This document shows positions 33,664-48,600 of a DNA stretch of 64,000 bases, in pieces; the stretch's first letter is position 1, and every line of letters begins with the position of its first letter. The DNA is from Tubulanus polymorphus. Lineage: Eukaryota; Nemertea; Palaeonemertea; Tubulaniformes; Tubulanidae. The stretch lies in assembly GCF_964204645.1 (NCBI RefSeq), contig NC_134030.1:14040447-14104446 (forward strand). Reading direction: 5' to 3'. The notes below the pieces were generated by a model. That model was given only the letters and a program-made list of their open reading frames with translations, did not search any database and was not told where the DNA came from. The position numbers and the translations under genes were made by a program.

Positions 33664-36600
33664 CGTCGTTCAGCGCGAGAAAAGACGTTTTCTCATCAGA
33701 TCTTCTCCGTATCGAAAAAATGAAAATGTCGACACGCAAAAGCGCTCAAATCGACGGGAAAATCACATTTCGACCCGTAAACGTCGTTCAGCGCTAGAAA
33801 AGACGTTTTCTTATCAAGTTTTCCCCGTATCCAAAAAATGAAAATGTCGATACGCAAAAGCCCTCAAATCGACGGGAAAAGCACATTTCGAACCGAAAAC
33901 GTCGTTCAGCGCGAGAAAAGACGTTTACTCATCGAGTTTTCCCCGTATCGAAAAAAATGAAAATGCCGATACGCAAAAGCGCTCAAATCGACGGGAAAAG
34001 CACATTTCGATACATTTCGACCCGAAAACGTCGTTCAGCGCGAGAAAAGACGTTTTGTCATCAAGTTTTTCCCCGTATCGAAAAAATGAAAATGTCGATA
34101 CGCAAAAGCGCTCAAATCGACTGGAAAAGCACATTTCGATACATTTCGACCCGAAAACGTCGTTCAGCGCGAGAAAAGACGTTTACTCATCGAGTTTTTT
34201 CCGTATCGAAAAAATGAAAATGCCGATTCGCAAAAGCGCTCAAATCGACGGGAAAAGCACATTTCGACCCGAAAACGTCGTTCAGCGCGAAAAAAGACGT
34301 TTTCTCATCAAGTTTTCCCCGTATCGAAAAATGAAAATGTCGATACGCAAAAGCGCTCAAATCGACGGGAAAAGCACATTTCGATAAATTTCGACCCGAA
34401 AACGTCGTTCAGCGCTAGAAAAGACGTTTTCTCATCAAGTTCTCCCCGTATCGAAAAAATGAAATTGTCGATGCGCAAAAGCGCTCAAATCGACGGGAAA
34501 AGCACATTTCGACCCGAAAACGTCGTTCAGCGCGAGAAAAGACGTTTTCTCATCAGATCTTCTCCGTATCGAAAAAATGAAATTGTCGATGCGCAAAAGC
34601 GCTCAAATCGATGGAAAAAGCACATTTCGACACATTTCGACCCAAAAACGTCGTTCAGCGCGAGAAAAGACGTTTTCTCATCAAATTTTCCCCGTATCGA
34701 AAAAATGAAAATGTCGACACGCAAAAGCGCTCCAATCGACGGGAAAATCACATTTCGACCCGTAAACGCCGTTCAGCGCTAGAAAAGACGTTTTCTCATC
34801 AAGTTCTCCCCGTATCGAAAAAATGAAATTGTCGATGCGCAAAAGCGCTCAAATCGACGGAAAAAGCACATTTCGACCCGAAAACGTCGTTCAGCGCGAG
34901 AAAAGACGTTTTCTCATCAGATCTTCTCCGTATCGAAAAAATGAAAATGTCGACACGCAAAAGCGCTCCAATCGACGGGAAAAGCATATTTCGACCCGAA
35001 AACGTCGTTCAGCGCGAGAAAAGACGTTTTCTCATCAAGTTTTCCCCGTATCGAAAAAATGAAAATGCCGATACGCAAAAGCGCTAAAATCGACGGGAAA
35101 AGCACATTTCGACCCGTAAACGTCGTTCAGCGCTAGAAAAGACGTTTTCTTATCAAGTTTTCCCCGTATCGAAAAAATGAAAATGTCGATGCGCAAAAGC
35201 GCTCACATCGACGGGAAAAGCACATTTCGACCCAGAAACGTCGTTCAGCGCGAGAAAAGACGTTTTCTCATGAAGTTTTCCCCGTATCGAAAAAATGAAA
35301 ATGTCGATGCGCAAAAGCGCTCAAATCGACGGGAAAAGCACATTTCGAACCGAAAACGTCGTTCAGCGCGAGAAAAGACGTTTACTCATCGAGTTTTCCC
35401 CGTATCGAAAAAATGAAAATGCCGATACGCAAAAGCGCTCAAATCGACGGGAAAAGCACATTTCGATACATTTCGACCCGAAAACGTCGTTCAGCGCGAG
35501 AAACGACGTTTTCTCATCAAGTTTTCCCCGTATCGAACAAATGAAAATGTCGATACGCAAAAGCGCTCAAATCGACGGGAAAAGCACATTTCGATACATT
35601 TCGACCCGAAAACGTCGTTCAGCGCGAGAAAAGACGTTTACTCATCGAGTTTTTTCCGTATCGAAAAAATGAAAATGCCGATACGCAAAAGCGCTCAAAT
35701 CGACGGGAAAAGCACATTTCGACCCGAAAACGTCGTTCAGCGCGAGAAAAGACGTTTTCTCATCAGATCTTCTCCGTATCGAAAAGATGAAAATGTCGAC
35801 ACGCAAAAGCGCTCCAATCGACGGGAAAATCACATTTCGACCCGTAAACGCCGTTCAGCGCTAGAAAAGACGTTTTCTCATCAAGTTCTCCCCGTATCGA
35901 AAAAATGAAAATGCCGATACGCAAAAGCGCTAAAATCGACGGGAAAAGCACATTTCGACCCGTAAACGTCGTTCAGCGCTAGAAAAGACGTTTTCTTATC
36001 AAGTTTTCCCCGTATCGAAAAAATGAAAATGTCGATGCGCAAAAGCGCTCACATCGACGGGAAAAGCACATTTCGACCCAGAAACGTCGTTCAGCGCGAG
36101 AAAAGACGTTTTCTCATGAAGTTTTCCCCGTATCGAAAAATGAAAATGTCGATACGCAAAAGCGCTCAAATCGACGGGAAAAGCACATTTCGATACATTT
36201 CGACCCGAAAACGTCGTTCAGCGCGAGAAAAGACGTTTTCTCATCGAGTTTTCCCCGTATCGAAAAAATGAAAATGTCGATGCGCAAAAGTGCTCAAATC
36301 GAGGGGAGAAGCATATTTCGACCCAAAAACGTCGTTCAGCGCGAGAAAAGACGTTTTCTGATCAAGTTTTTCACGTATCGAAAAAATGAAAATGTCGAAG
36401 CGCAAAAGCGCTCAAATCGACGGGAAAAGCACCTTTCGACACATTTCGACCCAAAAACGTCGTTCAGCGCGAGAAAAGACGTTTTCTCATCAGATCTTCT
36501 CCGTATCGAAAAAATGAAAATGTCGACACGCAAAAGCGCTCAAATCGACGGGAAAATCACATTTCGACCCGTAAACGTCGTTCAGCGCTAGAAAAGACGT

Positions 36601-39600
36601 TTTCTTATCAAGTTTTCCCCGTATCGAAAAAATGAAAATGTCGATACGCAAAAGCCCTCAAATCGACGGGAAAAGCACATTTCGAACCGAAAACGTCGTT
36701 CAGCGCGAGAAAAGACGTTTACTCATCGAGTTTTCCCCATATCGAAAAAATGAAAATGCCGATACGCAAAAGCGCTCAAATCGACGGGAAAAGCACATTT
36801 CGATACATTTCGACCCGAAAACGTCGTTCAGCGCGAGAAAAGACGTTTTCTCATCAAGTTTTCCCCGTATCGAAAAAATGAAAATGTCGATACGCAAAAG
36901 CGCTCAAATCGACTGGAAAAGCACATTTCGATACATTTCGACCCGAAAACGTCGTTCAGCGCGAGAAAAGACGTTTACTCATCGAGTTTTTTCCGTATCG
37001 AAAAAATGAAAATGCCGATACGCAAAAGCGCTCAAATCGACGGGAAAGCACATTTCGACCCGAAAACGTCGTTCAGCGCGAGAAAAGACGTTTTCTCATC
37101 AGATCTTTTCCGTATCGAAAAAATGAAAATGTCGACACGCAAAAGCGCTCCAACTGACGGGAAAATCACATTTCGACCCGTAAACGCCGTTCAGCGCTAG
37201 AAAAGACGTTTTCTCATCAAGTTCTCCCCGTATCGAAAAAATGAAATTGTCGATGCGCAAAAGCGCTCAAATCGACGGAAAAAGCACATTTCGACCCGAA
37301 AACGTCGTTCAGCGCGAGAAAAGACGTTTTCTCATCAGATCTTCTCCGTATCGAAAAAATGAAAATGTCGACACGCAAAAGCGCTCCAATCGACGGGAAA
37401 AGCACATTTCGACCCGAAAACGTCGTTCAGCGCGAGAAAAGACGTTTTCTCATCAGATCTGCTCCGTATCGAAAAATTGAAATTGTCGATGCGCAAAAGC
37501 GCTCAAATCGACGGAAAAAGCACATTTCGACACATTTCGACCCAAAAACGTCGTTCAGCGCGAGAAAAGACGTTTTCTCATCAAGTTTTCCTCGTATCGA
37601 AAAAATGAAAATGCCGATACGCAAAAGCGCTAAAATCGACGGGAAAAGCACATTTCGACCCGTAAACGTCGTTCAGCGCTAGAAAAGACGTTTTCTTATC
37701 AAGTTTTCCCCGTATCGAAAAAATGAAAATGTCGATGCGCAAAAGCGCTCACATCGACGGGAAAAGCACATTTCGACCCAGAAACGTCGTTCAGCGCGAG
37801 AAAAGACGTTTTCTCATCAAGTTTTCCCAGTATCGAAAAAATGAAAATGTCGAAGCGCAAAAGCGCTCAAATCGACGGGAAAATCACATTTCGAACCGAA
37901 AACGTCGTTCAGCGCGAGAAAAGACGTTTACTCATCGAGTTTTCCCCGTATCGAAAAAATGAAAATGCCGTTACGCAAAAGCGCTCCAATCGACGGGAAA
38001 AGCACATTTCGATACATTTCGACCCGAAAACGTCGTTCAGCGCGAGAAAAGACCTTTTCTCATCAAGTTTTCTCCGTATCGAAAAAATGAAATTGTCGAT
38101 GCGCAAAAGCGCTCAAATCGACGGGAAAAGCACATTTCGACCCAGAAACGTCGTTCAGCGCGAGAAAAGACAAGTTTTCCCCGTATCGAAAAAATGAAAT
38201 TGTCGATGCGCAAAAGCGCTCAAATCGACGGAAAAAGCACATTTCGACCCGAAAACGTCGTTCAGCGCGAGAAAAGACGTTTTCTCATCAGATCTTCTCC
38301 GTATCGAAAAAATGAAAATGTCGACACGCAAAAGCGCTCCAATCGACGGGAAAAGCACATTTCGACCCGAAAACGTCGTTCAGCGCGAGAAAAGACGTTT
38401 TCTCATCAGATCTTCTCCGTATCGAAAAAATGAAATTGTCGATGCGCAAAAGCGCTCAAATCGACGGAAAAAGCACATTTCGACACATTTCGACCCAAAA
38501 ACGTCGTTCAGCGCGAGAAAAGACGTTTTCTCATCAAGTTTTCCCCGTATCGAAAAAATGAAAATGTCGACACGCAAAAGCGCTCCAATCGACGGGAAAA
38601 TCACATTTCGACCCGTAAACGCCGTTCAGCGCTAGAAAAGACGTTTTCTCATCAAGTTCTCCCCGTATCGAAAAAATGAAATTGTCGATGCGCAAAAGTG
38701 CTCAAATCGACGGAAAAAGCACATTTCGACACATTTCGACCCAAAAACGTCGTTCAGCGCGAGAAAAGACGTTTTCTCATCAAGTTTTCCCCGTATCGAA
38801 AAAATGAAAATGTCGACACGCAAAAGCGCTCCAATCGACGGGAAAATCACATTTCGACCCGTAAACGCCGTTCAGCGCTAGAAAAGACGTTTTCTCATCA
38901 AGTTCTCCCCGTATCGAAAAAATGAAATTGTCGATGCGCAAAAGCGCTCAAATCGACGGGAAAATCACATTTCGTCCCGTAAACGCCGTTCAGCGCTAGA
39001 AAAGACGTTTTCTCATCAAGTTCTCCCCGTATCGAAAAAATGAAATTGTCGATGCGCAAAAGCGCTCAAATCGACGGAAAAAGCACATTTCGACCCGAAA
39101 ACGTCGTTCAGCGCGAAAAAAGACGTTTTCTCATCAAGTTCTCCCCGTATCGAAAAATGAAAATGTCGATACGCAAAAGCGCTCAAATCGACGGGAAAAG
39201 CACATTTCGATACATTTCGACCCCAAAACGTCGTTCAGCGCGAGAAAAGACGTTTTCTCATCGAGTTTTCCCCGTATCGAAAAAATTAAAATGTCGATGC
39301 GCAAAAGTGCTCAAATCGAGGGGAGAAGCATATTTCGACCCAAAAACGTCGTTCAGCGCGAGAAAAGACGTTTTCTCATCAAGTTTTCCACGTATCGAAA
39401 AAATGAAAATGTCGAAGCGCAAAAGCGCTCAAATCGACGGGAAAAGCACATTTCGACACATTTCGACCCAAAAACGTCGTTCAACGCGAGAAAAGACGTT
39501 TTCTCATCGAGTTTTCCACGTATCGAAAAAATGAAAATGTCGAAGCGCAAAAGCGCTCAAATCGACGGGAAAAGCACCTTTCGACACATTTCGACCCGAA

Positions 39601-42600
39601 AACGTCGTTCAGCGCGAGAAAAGACGTTTTCTCATCAGATCTTCTCCGTATCGAAAAAATGAAAATGTCGACACGCAAAAGCGCTCCAATCGACGGGAAA
39701 ATCACATTTCGACCCGTAAACGTCGTTCAGCGCTAGAAAAGACGTTTTCTTATCAAGTTTTCCCCGTATCGAAAAAATGAAAATGTCGATGCGCAAAAGC
39801 GCTCAAATCGACGGGAAAAGCACATTTCGAACCGAAAACGTCGTTCAGCGCGAGAAAAGACGTTTACTCATCGAGTTTTCCCCGTATCGAAAAAATGAAA
39901 ATGCCGATACGCAAAAGCGCTCAAATCGACGGGAAAAGCACATTTCGATACATTTCGACCCGAAAACGTCGTTCAGCGCGAGAAAAGACGTTTTCTCATC
40001 AAGTTTTCCCCGTATCGAACAAATGAAAATGTCGATACGCAAAAGCGCTCAAATCGACTGGAAAAGCACATTTCGATACATTTCGACCCGAAAACGTCGT
40101 TCAGCGCGAGAAAAGACGTTTACTCATCGAGTTTTTTCCGTATCGAAAAAATGAAAATGCCGATACGCAAAAGCGCTCAAATCGACGGGAAAAGCACATT
40201 TCGACCCGAAAACGTCGTTCAGCGCGAGAAAAGACGTTTTCTCATCAGATCTTCTCCGTATCGAAAAAATGAAAATGTCGACACGCAAAAGCGCTCCAAT
40301 CGACGGGAAAATCACATTTCGACCCGTAAACGCCGTTCAGCGCTAGAAAAGACGTTTTCTCATCAAGTTCTCCCCGTATCGAAAAAATGAAATTGTCGAT
40401 GCGCAAAAGCGCTCAAATCGACGGAAAAAGCACATTTCGACCCGAAAACGTCGTTCAGCGCGAGAAAAGACGTTTTCTCATCAGATCTTCTCCGTATCGA
40501 AAAAATGAAAATGTCGACACGCAAAAGCGCTCCAATCGACGGGAAAAGCACATTTCGACCCGAAAACGTCGTTCAGCGCTAGAAAAGACGTTTTCTCATC
40601 AAGTTCTCCCCGTATCGAAAAAATGAAAATGCCGATACGCAAAAGCGCTAAAATCGACGGGAAAAGCACATTTCGACCCGTAAACCTCGTTCAGCGCTAG
40701 AAAAGACGTTTTCTTATCAAGTTTTCCCCGTATCGAAAAAAATGAAAATGTCGATGCGCAAAAGCGCTCACATCGACGGGAAAAGCACATTTCGACCCAG
40801 AAACGTCGTTCAGCGCGAGAAAAGACGTTTTCTCATGAAGTTTTCCCCGTATCGAAAAATGAAAATGTCGATACGCAAAAGCGCTCAAATCGACGGGAAA
40901 AGCACATTTCGATACATTTCGACCCGAAAACGTCGTTCAGCGCGAGAAAAGACGTTTTCTCATCGAGTTTTCCCCGTATCGAAAAAATGAAAATGTCGAT
41001 GCGCAAAAGCGCTCAAATCGAGGGGAGAAGCATATTTCGACACATTTCGACCCGAAAACGTCGTTCAGCGCGAGAAAAGACGTTTTCTCATCGAGTTTTC
41101 CACGTATCGAAAAAATGAAAATGTCGAAGCGCAAAAGCGCTCAAATCGACGGGAAAAGCACCTTTCGACACGTTTCGACCCGAAAACGTCGTTCAGCGCG
41201 AGAAAAGACGTTTTCTCATCAGATCTTCTCCGTATCGAAAAAATGAAAATGTCGACACGCAAAAGCGCTCCAATCGACGGGAAAATCACATTTCGACCCG
41301 TAAACGTCGTTCAGCGCTAGAAAAGACGTTTTCTTATCAAGTTTTCCCCGTATCGAAAAAATGAAAATGTCGATGCGCAAAAGCGCTCAAATCGACGGGA
41401 AAAGCACATTTCGAACCGAAAACGTCGTTCAGCGCGAGAAAAGACGTTTACTCATCGAGTTTTCCCCGTATCGAAAAAATGAAAATGCCGATACGCAAAA
41501 GCGCTCAAATCGACGGGAAAAGCACATTTCGATACATTTCGACCCGAAAACGTCGTTCAGCGCGAGAAAAGACGTTTTCTCATCAAGTTTTCCTCGTATC
41601 GAACAAATGAAAATGTCGATACGCAAAAGCGCTCAAATCGACTGGAAAAGCACATTTCGATACATTTCGACCCGAAAACGTCGTTCAGCGCGAGAAAAGA
41701 CGTTTACTCATCGAGTTTTTTCCGTATCGAAAAAATGAAAATGCCGATACGCAAAAGCGCTCAAATCGACGGGAAAAGCACATTTCGACCCGAAAACGTC
41801 GTTCAGCGCGAGAAAAGACGTTTTCTCATCAGATCTTCTCCGTATCGAAAAAATGAAAATGTCGACACGCAAAAGCGCTCCAATCGACGGGAAAATCACA
41901 TTTCGACCCGTAAACGCCGTTCAGCGCTAGAAAAGACGTTTTCTCATCAAGTTCTCCCCGTATCGAAAAAATGAAATTGTCGATGCGCAAAAGCGCTCAA
42001 ATCGACGGAAAAAGCACATTTCGACCCGAAAACGTCGTTCAGCGCGAGAAAAGACGTTTTCTCATCAGATCTTCTCCGTATCGAAAAAATGAAAATGTCG
42101 ACACGCAAAAGCGCTCCAATCGACGGGAAAAGCACATTTCGACCCGAAAACGTCGTTCAGCGCTAGAAAAGACGTTTTCTCATCAAGTTCTCCCCGTATC
42201 GAAAAAATGAAAATGCCGATACGCAAAAGCGCTAAAATCGACGGGAAAAGCACATTTCGACCCGTAAACCTCGTTCAGCGCTAGAAAAGACGTTTTCTTA
42301 TCAAGTTTTCCCCGTATCGAAAAAATGAAAATGTCGATGCGCAAAAGCGCTCACATCGATGGGAAAAGCACATTTCGACCCAGAAACGTCGTTCAGCGCG
42401 AGAAAAGACGTTTTCTCATGAAGTTTTCCCCGTATCGAAAAATGAAAATGTCGATACGCAAAAGCGCTCAAATCGACGGGAAAAGCACATTTCGATACAT
42501 TTCGACCCGAAAACGTCGTTCAGCGCGAGAAAAGACGTTTTCTCATCGAGTTTTCCCCGTATCGAAAAAATGAAAATGTCGATGCGCAAAAGCGCTCAAA

Positions 42601-45600
42601 TCGAGGGGAGAAGCATATTTCGACCCAAAAACGTCGTTCAGCGCGAGAAAAGACGTTTTCTGATCAAGTTTTCCACGTATCGAAAAAATGAAAATGTCGA
42701 AGGGCAAAAGCGCTCAAATCGACGGGAAAAGCACATTTCGACACATTTCGACCCAAAAACGTCGTTCAGCGCGAGAAAAGACGTTTTCTCATCGAGTTTT
42801 CCACGTATCGAAAAAATGAAAATGTTGAAGCGCAAAAGCGCTCAAATCGACGGGAAAAGCACCTTTCGACACATTTCGACCCGAAAACGTCGTTCAGCGC
42901 GAGAAAAGACGTTTTCTCATCAGATCTTCTCCGTATCGAAAAAATGAAAATGTCGACACGCAAAAGCGCTCAAATCGACGGGAAAATCACATTTCGACCC
43001 ATAAACGTCGTTCAGCGCTAGAAAAGACGTTTTCTTATCAAGTTTTCCCCGTATCCAAAAAATGAAAATGTCGATACGCAAAAGCCCTCAAATCGACGGG
43101 AAAAGCACATTTCGAACCGAAAACGTCGTTCAGCGCGAGAAAAGACGTTTACTCATCGAGATTTCCCCGTATCGAAAAAAATGAAAATGCCGATACGCAA
43201 AAGCGCTCAAATCGACGGGAAAAGCACATTTCGAACCGAAAACGTCGTTCAGAGCGAGAAAAGACGTTTTCTCATCAAGTTTTCTCCGTATCGAAAAAAT
43301 GAAATTGTCGATGCGCAAAAGCGCTCAAATCGACGGGAAAAGCACATTTCGACACGTTTCGACCCAAAAACGTCGTTACGCGCGAGAAAAGACGTTTTCT
43401 CATCGAGTTTTCCACGTATCGAAAAAATGAAAATGTCGAAGCGCAAAAGCGCTCAATTCGACGGGAAAAGCACCTTTCGACACATTTCGACCCGAAAACG
43501 TCGTTCAGCGCGAGAAAAGACGTTTTCTCATCAGATCTTCTCCGTATCGAAAAAATGAAAATGTCGACACGCAAAAGCGCTCACATCGACGGAAAAAGCA
43601 GATTTCGACCCAGAAACGTCGTTCAGCGCGAGAAAAGACGTTTTGTCATCAAGTTTTCCCAGTATCGAAAAAATGAAAATGTCGAAGCGCAAAAGCGCTC
43701 AAATCGACGGGAAAAGCACATTTTGAACCGAAAACGTCGTTCAGCGCGAGAAAAGACGTTTACTCATCGAGTTTTCCCCGTATCGAAAAAATGAAAATGC
43801 CGATACGCAAAAGCGCTCAAATCGACGGGAAAAGCACATTTCGACCAAGAAACGTCGTTCAGCGCGAGAAAAGACAAGATTTCCCCGTATCGAAAAAATG
43901 AAATTGTCGATGCGCAAAAGCGCTCAAATCGACTGGAAAAGCACATTTCGACACATTTCGACCCAAAAACGTCGTTCAGCGCGAGAAAAGACGTTTTCTC
44001 ATCGAGTTTTCCACGTATCGAAAAAATGAAAATGTCGAAGCGCAAAAGCGCTCAAATCGACGGGAAAAGCACCTTTCGACACATTTCGACCCGAAAACGC
44101 CGTTCAGTGCGAGAAAAGACGTTTTCTCATCGAGTTTTCCACGTATCGAAAAAATGAAAATGTCGAAGCGCAAAAGCGCTCAAATCGACGGGAAAAGCAT
44201 ATTTCGACCCAAAAACGTCGTTCAGCGCGAGAAAAGACGTTTTCTCATCAAGTTTTCCACGTATCGAAAAAATGAAAATGTCGAAGCGCAAAAGCGCTCA
44301 AATCGACGGGAAAAGCACATTTCGACACATTTCGACCCAAAAACGTCGTTCAGCGCGAGAAAAGACGTTTTCTCATCGAGTTTTCCACGTATCGAAAAAA
44401 TGAAAATGCCGATACGCAAAAGCGCTCAAATCGACGGGAAAAGCACATTTCGATACATTTCGACCCGAAAACGTAGTTCAGCGCGAGAAAAGACGTTTCC
44501 TCATCAAGTTTTCCCCGTATCGAAAAAATGAAAATGTCGATACGCAAAAGCGCTCAAATCGACGGGAAAAGCACATTTCGACCCGAAAACGTCGTTCAGC
44601 GCGAGAAAAGACGTTTTCTCATCAGATCTTCTCCGTATCGAAAAAATGAAAATGTCGATACGCAAAAGCGCTCAAATCGACGGGAAAAGCACATTTCGAT
44701 ACATTTCGACCCGAAAACGTCGTTCAGCGCGAGAAAAGACGTTTACTCATCGAGTTTTTTCCGTATCGAAAAAATGAAAATGCCGATACGCAAAAGCGCT
44801 CAAATCGACGGGAAAAGCACATTTCGACCCGAAAACGTCGTTCAGCGCGAGAAAAGACGTTTTCTCATCAGATCTTCTCCGTATCGAAAAAATGAAAATG
44901 TCGACACGCAAAAGCGCTCCAATCGACGGGAAAATCACATTTCGACCCGTAAACGCCGTTCAGCGCTAGAAAAGACGTTTTCTCATCAAGTTCTCCCCGT
45001 ATCGAAAAAATGAAATTGTCGATGCGCAAAAGTGCTCAAATCGACGGAAAAAGCACATTTCGACACATTTCGACCCAAAAACGTCGTTCAGCGCGAGAAA
45101 AGACGTTTTCTCATCAAGTTTTCCCCGTATCGAAAAAATGAAAATGCCGATGCGCAAAAGCGCTCAAATCGACGGAAAAAGCACATTTCGACCCGAAAAC
45201 GTCGTTCAGCGCGAGAAAAGACGTTTTCTCATCAGATCTTCTCCGTATCGAAAAAATGAAAATGTCGACACGCAAAAGCGCTCCAATCGACGGGAAAAGC
45301 ACATTTCGACCCGTAAACGCCGTTCAGCGCTAGAAAAGACGTTTTCTCATCAAGTTCTCCCCGTATCGAAAAAATGAAATTGTCGATGCGCAAAAGCGCT
45401 CAAATCGACGGAAAAAGCACATTTCGACCCGAAAACGTCGTTCAGCGCGAAAAAAGACGTTTTCTCATCAAGTTTTCCCCGTATCGAAAAATGAAAATGT
45501 CGATACGCAAAAGCGCTCAAATCGACGGGAAAAGCACATTTCGATACATTTCGACCCGAAAACGTCGTTCAGCGCTAGAAAAGACGTTTTCTCATCAAGT

Positions 45601-48600
45601 TCTCCCCGTATCGAAAAAATGAAATTGTCGATGCGCAAAAGCGCTCAAATCGACGGCAAAAGCACATTTCGACCCGAAAACGTCGTTCAGCGCGAGAAAA
45701 GACGTTTTCTCATCAGATCTTCTCCGTATCGAAAAAATGAAAATGTCGACACGCAAAAGCGCTCCAATCGACGGGAAAAGCACATTTCGACCCGTAAACG
45801 CCGTTCAGCGCTAGAAAAGACGTTTTCTCATCAAGTTCTCCCCGTATCGAAAAAATGAAATTGGCGATGCGCAAAAGCGCTCAAATCGACGGAAAAAGCA
45901 CATTTCGACCCGAAAACGTCGTTCAGCGCGAGAAAAGACGTTTTCTCATCGAGTTTTCCCCGTATCGAAAAAATGAAAATGTCGATGCGCAAAAGTGCTC
46001 AAATCGAGGGGAGAAGCATATTTCGACCCAAAAACGTCGTTCAGCGCGAGAAAAGACGTTTTCTCATCAAGTTTTCCGCGTATCGAAAAAATGAAATTGT
46101 CGAAGCGCAAAAGCGCTCAAATCGACGGGAAAAGCACATTTCGACACGTTTCGACCCAAAAACGTCGTTCAGCGCGAGAAAAGACGTTTTCTCATCGAGT
46201 TTTCCACGTATCGAAAAAATGAAAATGTCGAAGCGCAAAAGCGCTCAATTCGACGGGAAAAGCACCTTTCGACACATTTCGACCCGAAAACGTCGTTCAG
46301 CGCGAGAAAAGACGTTTTCTCATCAGATCTTCTCCGTATCGAAAAAATGAAAATGTCGACACGCAAAAGCGCTCCAATCGACGGGAAAATCACATTTCGA
46401 CCCGTAAACGTCGTTCAGCGCTAGAAAAGACGTTTTCTTATCAAGTTTTCCCCGTATCGAAAAAATGAAAATGTCGATGCGCAAAAGCGCTCAAATCGAC
46501 GGGAAAAGCACATTTCGAACCGAAAACGTCGTTCAGCGCGAGAAAAGACGTTTACTCATCGAGTTTTCCCCGTATCGAAAAAATGAAAATGCCGATACGC
46601 AAAAGCGCTCAAATCGACGGGAAAAGCACATTTCGATACATTTCGACCCGAAAACGTCGTTCAGCGCGAGAATAGACGTTTTCTCATCAAGTTTTCCCCG
46701 TATCGAACAAATGAAAATGTCGATACGCAAAAGCGCTCAAATCGACGGGAAAAGCACATTTCGATACATTTCGACCCGAAAACGTCGTTCAGCGCGAGAA
46801 AAGACGTTTACTCATCGAGTTTTTTCCGTATCGAAAAAATGAAAATGCCGATACGCAAAAGCGCTCAAATCGACGGGAAAAGCACATTTCGACCCGAAAA
46901 CGTCGTTCAGCGCGAGAAAAGTCGTTTTCTCATCAGATCTTCTCCGTATCGAAAAAATGAAAATGTCGACACGCAAAAGCGCTCCAATCGACGGGAAAAT
47001 CACATTTCGACCCGTAAACGCCGTTCAGCGCTAGAAAAGACGTTTTCTCATCAAGTTCTCCCCGTATCGAAAAAATGAAATTGTCGATGCGCAAAAGCGC
47101 TCAAATCGACGGAAAAAGCACATTTCGACCCGAAAACGTCGTTCAGCGCGAGAAAAGACGTTTTCTCATCAGATCTTCTCCGTATCGAAAAAATGAAAAT
47201 GTCGACACGCAAAAGCGCTCCAATCGACGGGAAAAGCACATTTCGACCCGAAAACGTCGTTCAGCGCTAGAAAAGACGTTTTCTCATCAGATCTTCTCCG
47301 TATCGAAAAAATGAAATTGTCGATGCGCAAAAGCGCTCAAATCGACGGAAAAAGCACATTTCGACACATTTCGACCCAAAAACGTCGTTCAGCGCGAGAA
47401 AAGACGTTTTCTCATCAAGTTTTCCCCGTATCGAAAAAATGAAAATGCCGATACGCAAAAGCGCTCAAATCGACGGGAAAAGCACATTTCGACCCGTAAA
47501 CGTCGTTCAGCGCTAGAAAAGACGTTTTCTTATCAAGTTTACCCCGTATCGAAAAAATGAAAATGTCGATGCGCAAAAGCGCTCACATCGACGGAAAAAG
47601 CAGATTTCGACCCAGAAACGTCGTTCAGCGCGAGAAAAGACGTTTTGTCATCAAGTTTTCCCAGTATCGAAAAAATGAAAATGTCGAAGCGCAAAAGCGC
47701 TCAAAATCGACGGGAAAAGCACATTTTGAACCGAAAACGTTGTTCAGCGCGAGAAAAGACGTTTACTCATCGAGTTTTCCCCGTATCGAAAAAAATGAAA
47801 ATGCCGATACGCAAAAGCGCTCAAATCGACGGGAAAAGCACATTTCGATACATTTCGACCCGAAAACGTCGTTCAGCGCGAGAATAGACGTTTTCTCATC
47901 AAGTTTTCCCCGTATCGAACAAATGAAAATGTCGATATGCAAAAGCGCTCAAATCGACGGGAAAAGCACATTTCGATACATTTCGACCCGAAAACGTCGT
48001 TCAGCGCGAGAAAAGACGTTTTCTCATCAGATCTTCTCCGTATCGAAAAAATGAAAATGTCGACACGCAAAAGCGCTCCAATCGACGGGAAAATCACATT
48101 TCGACCCGTAAACGCCGTTCAGCGCTAGAAAAGACGTTTTCTCATCAAGTTTTCCCAGTATCGAAAAAATGAAAATGCCGATACGCAAAAGCGCTCAAAT
48201 CGACGGGAAAAGCACATTTCGATACATTTCGACCCGAAAACGTCGTTCAGCGCGAGAAAAGACGTTTTCTCATCGAGTTTTCCCCGTATCGAAAAAATGA
48301 AAATGTCGATGCGCAAAAGCGCTCAAATCGAGGGGAGAAGCATATTTCGACCCAAAAACGTCGTTCAGGGCGAGAAAAGACGTTTTCTCATCAAGTTTTC
48401 CACGTATCGAAAAAATGAAAATGTCGAAGCGCAAAAGCGCTCAAATCGACGGGAAAAGCACATTTCGACACAATTCGACCCAAAAACGTCGTTCAGCGCG
48501 AGAAAAGACGTTTTCTCATCGAGTTTTCCACGTATCGAAAAAATGAAAATGTCGAATCGCAAAAGCGCTCAAATCGACGGGAAAAGCACCTTTCGACACA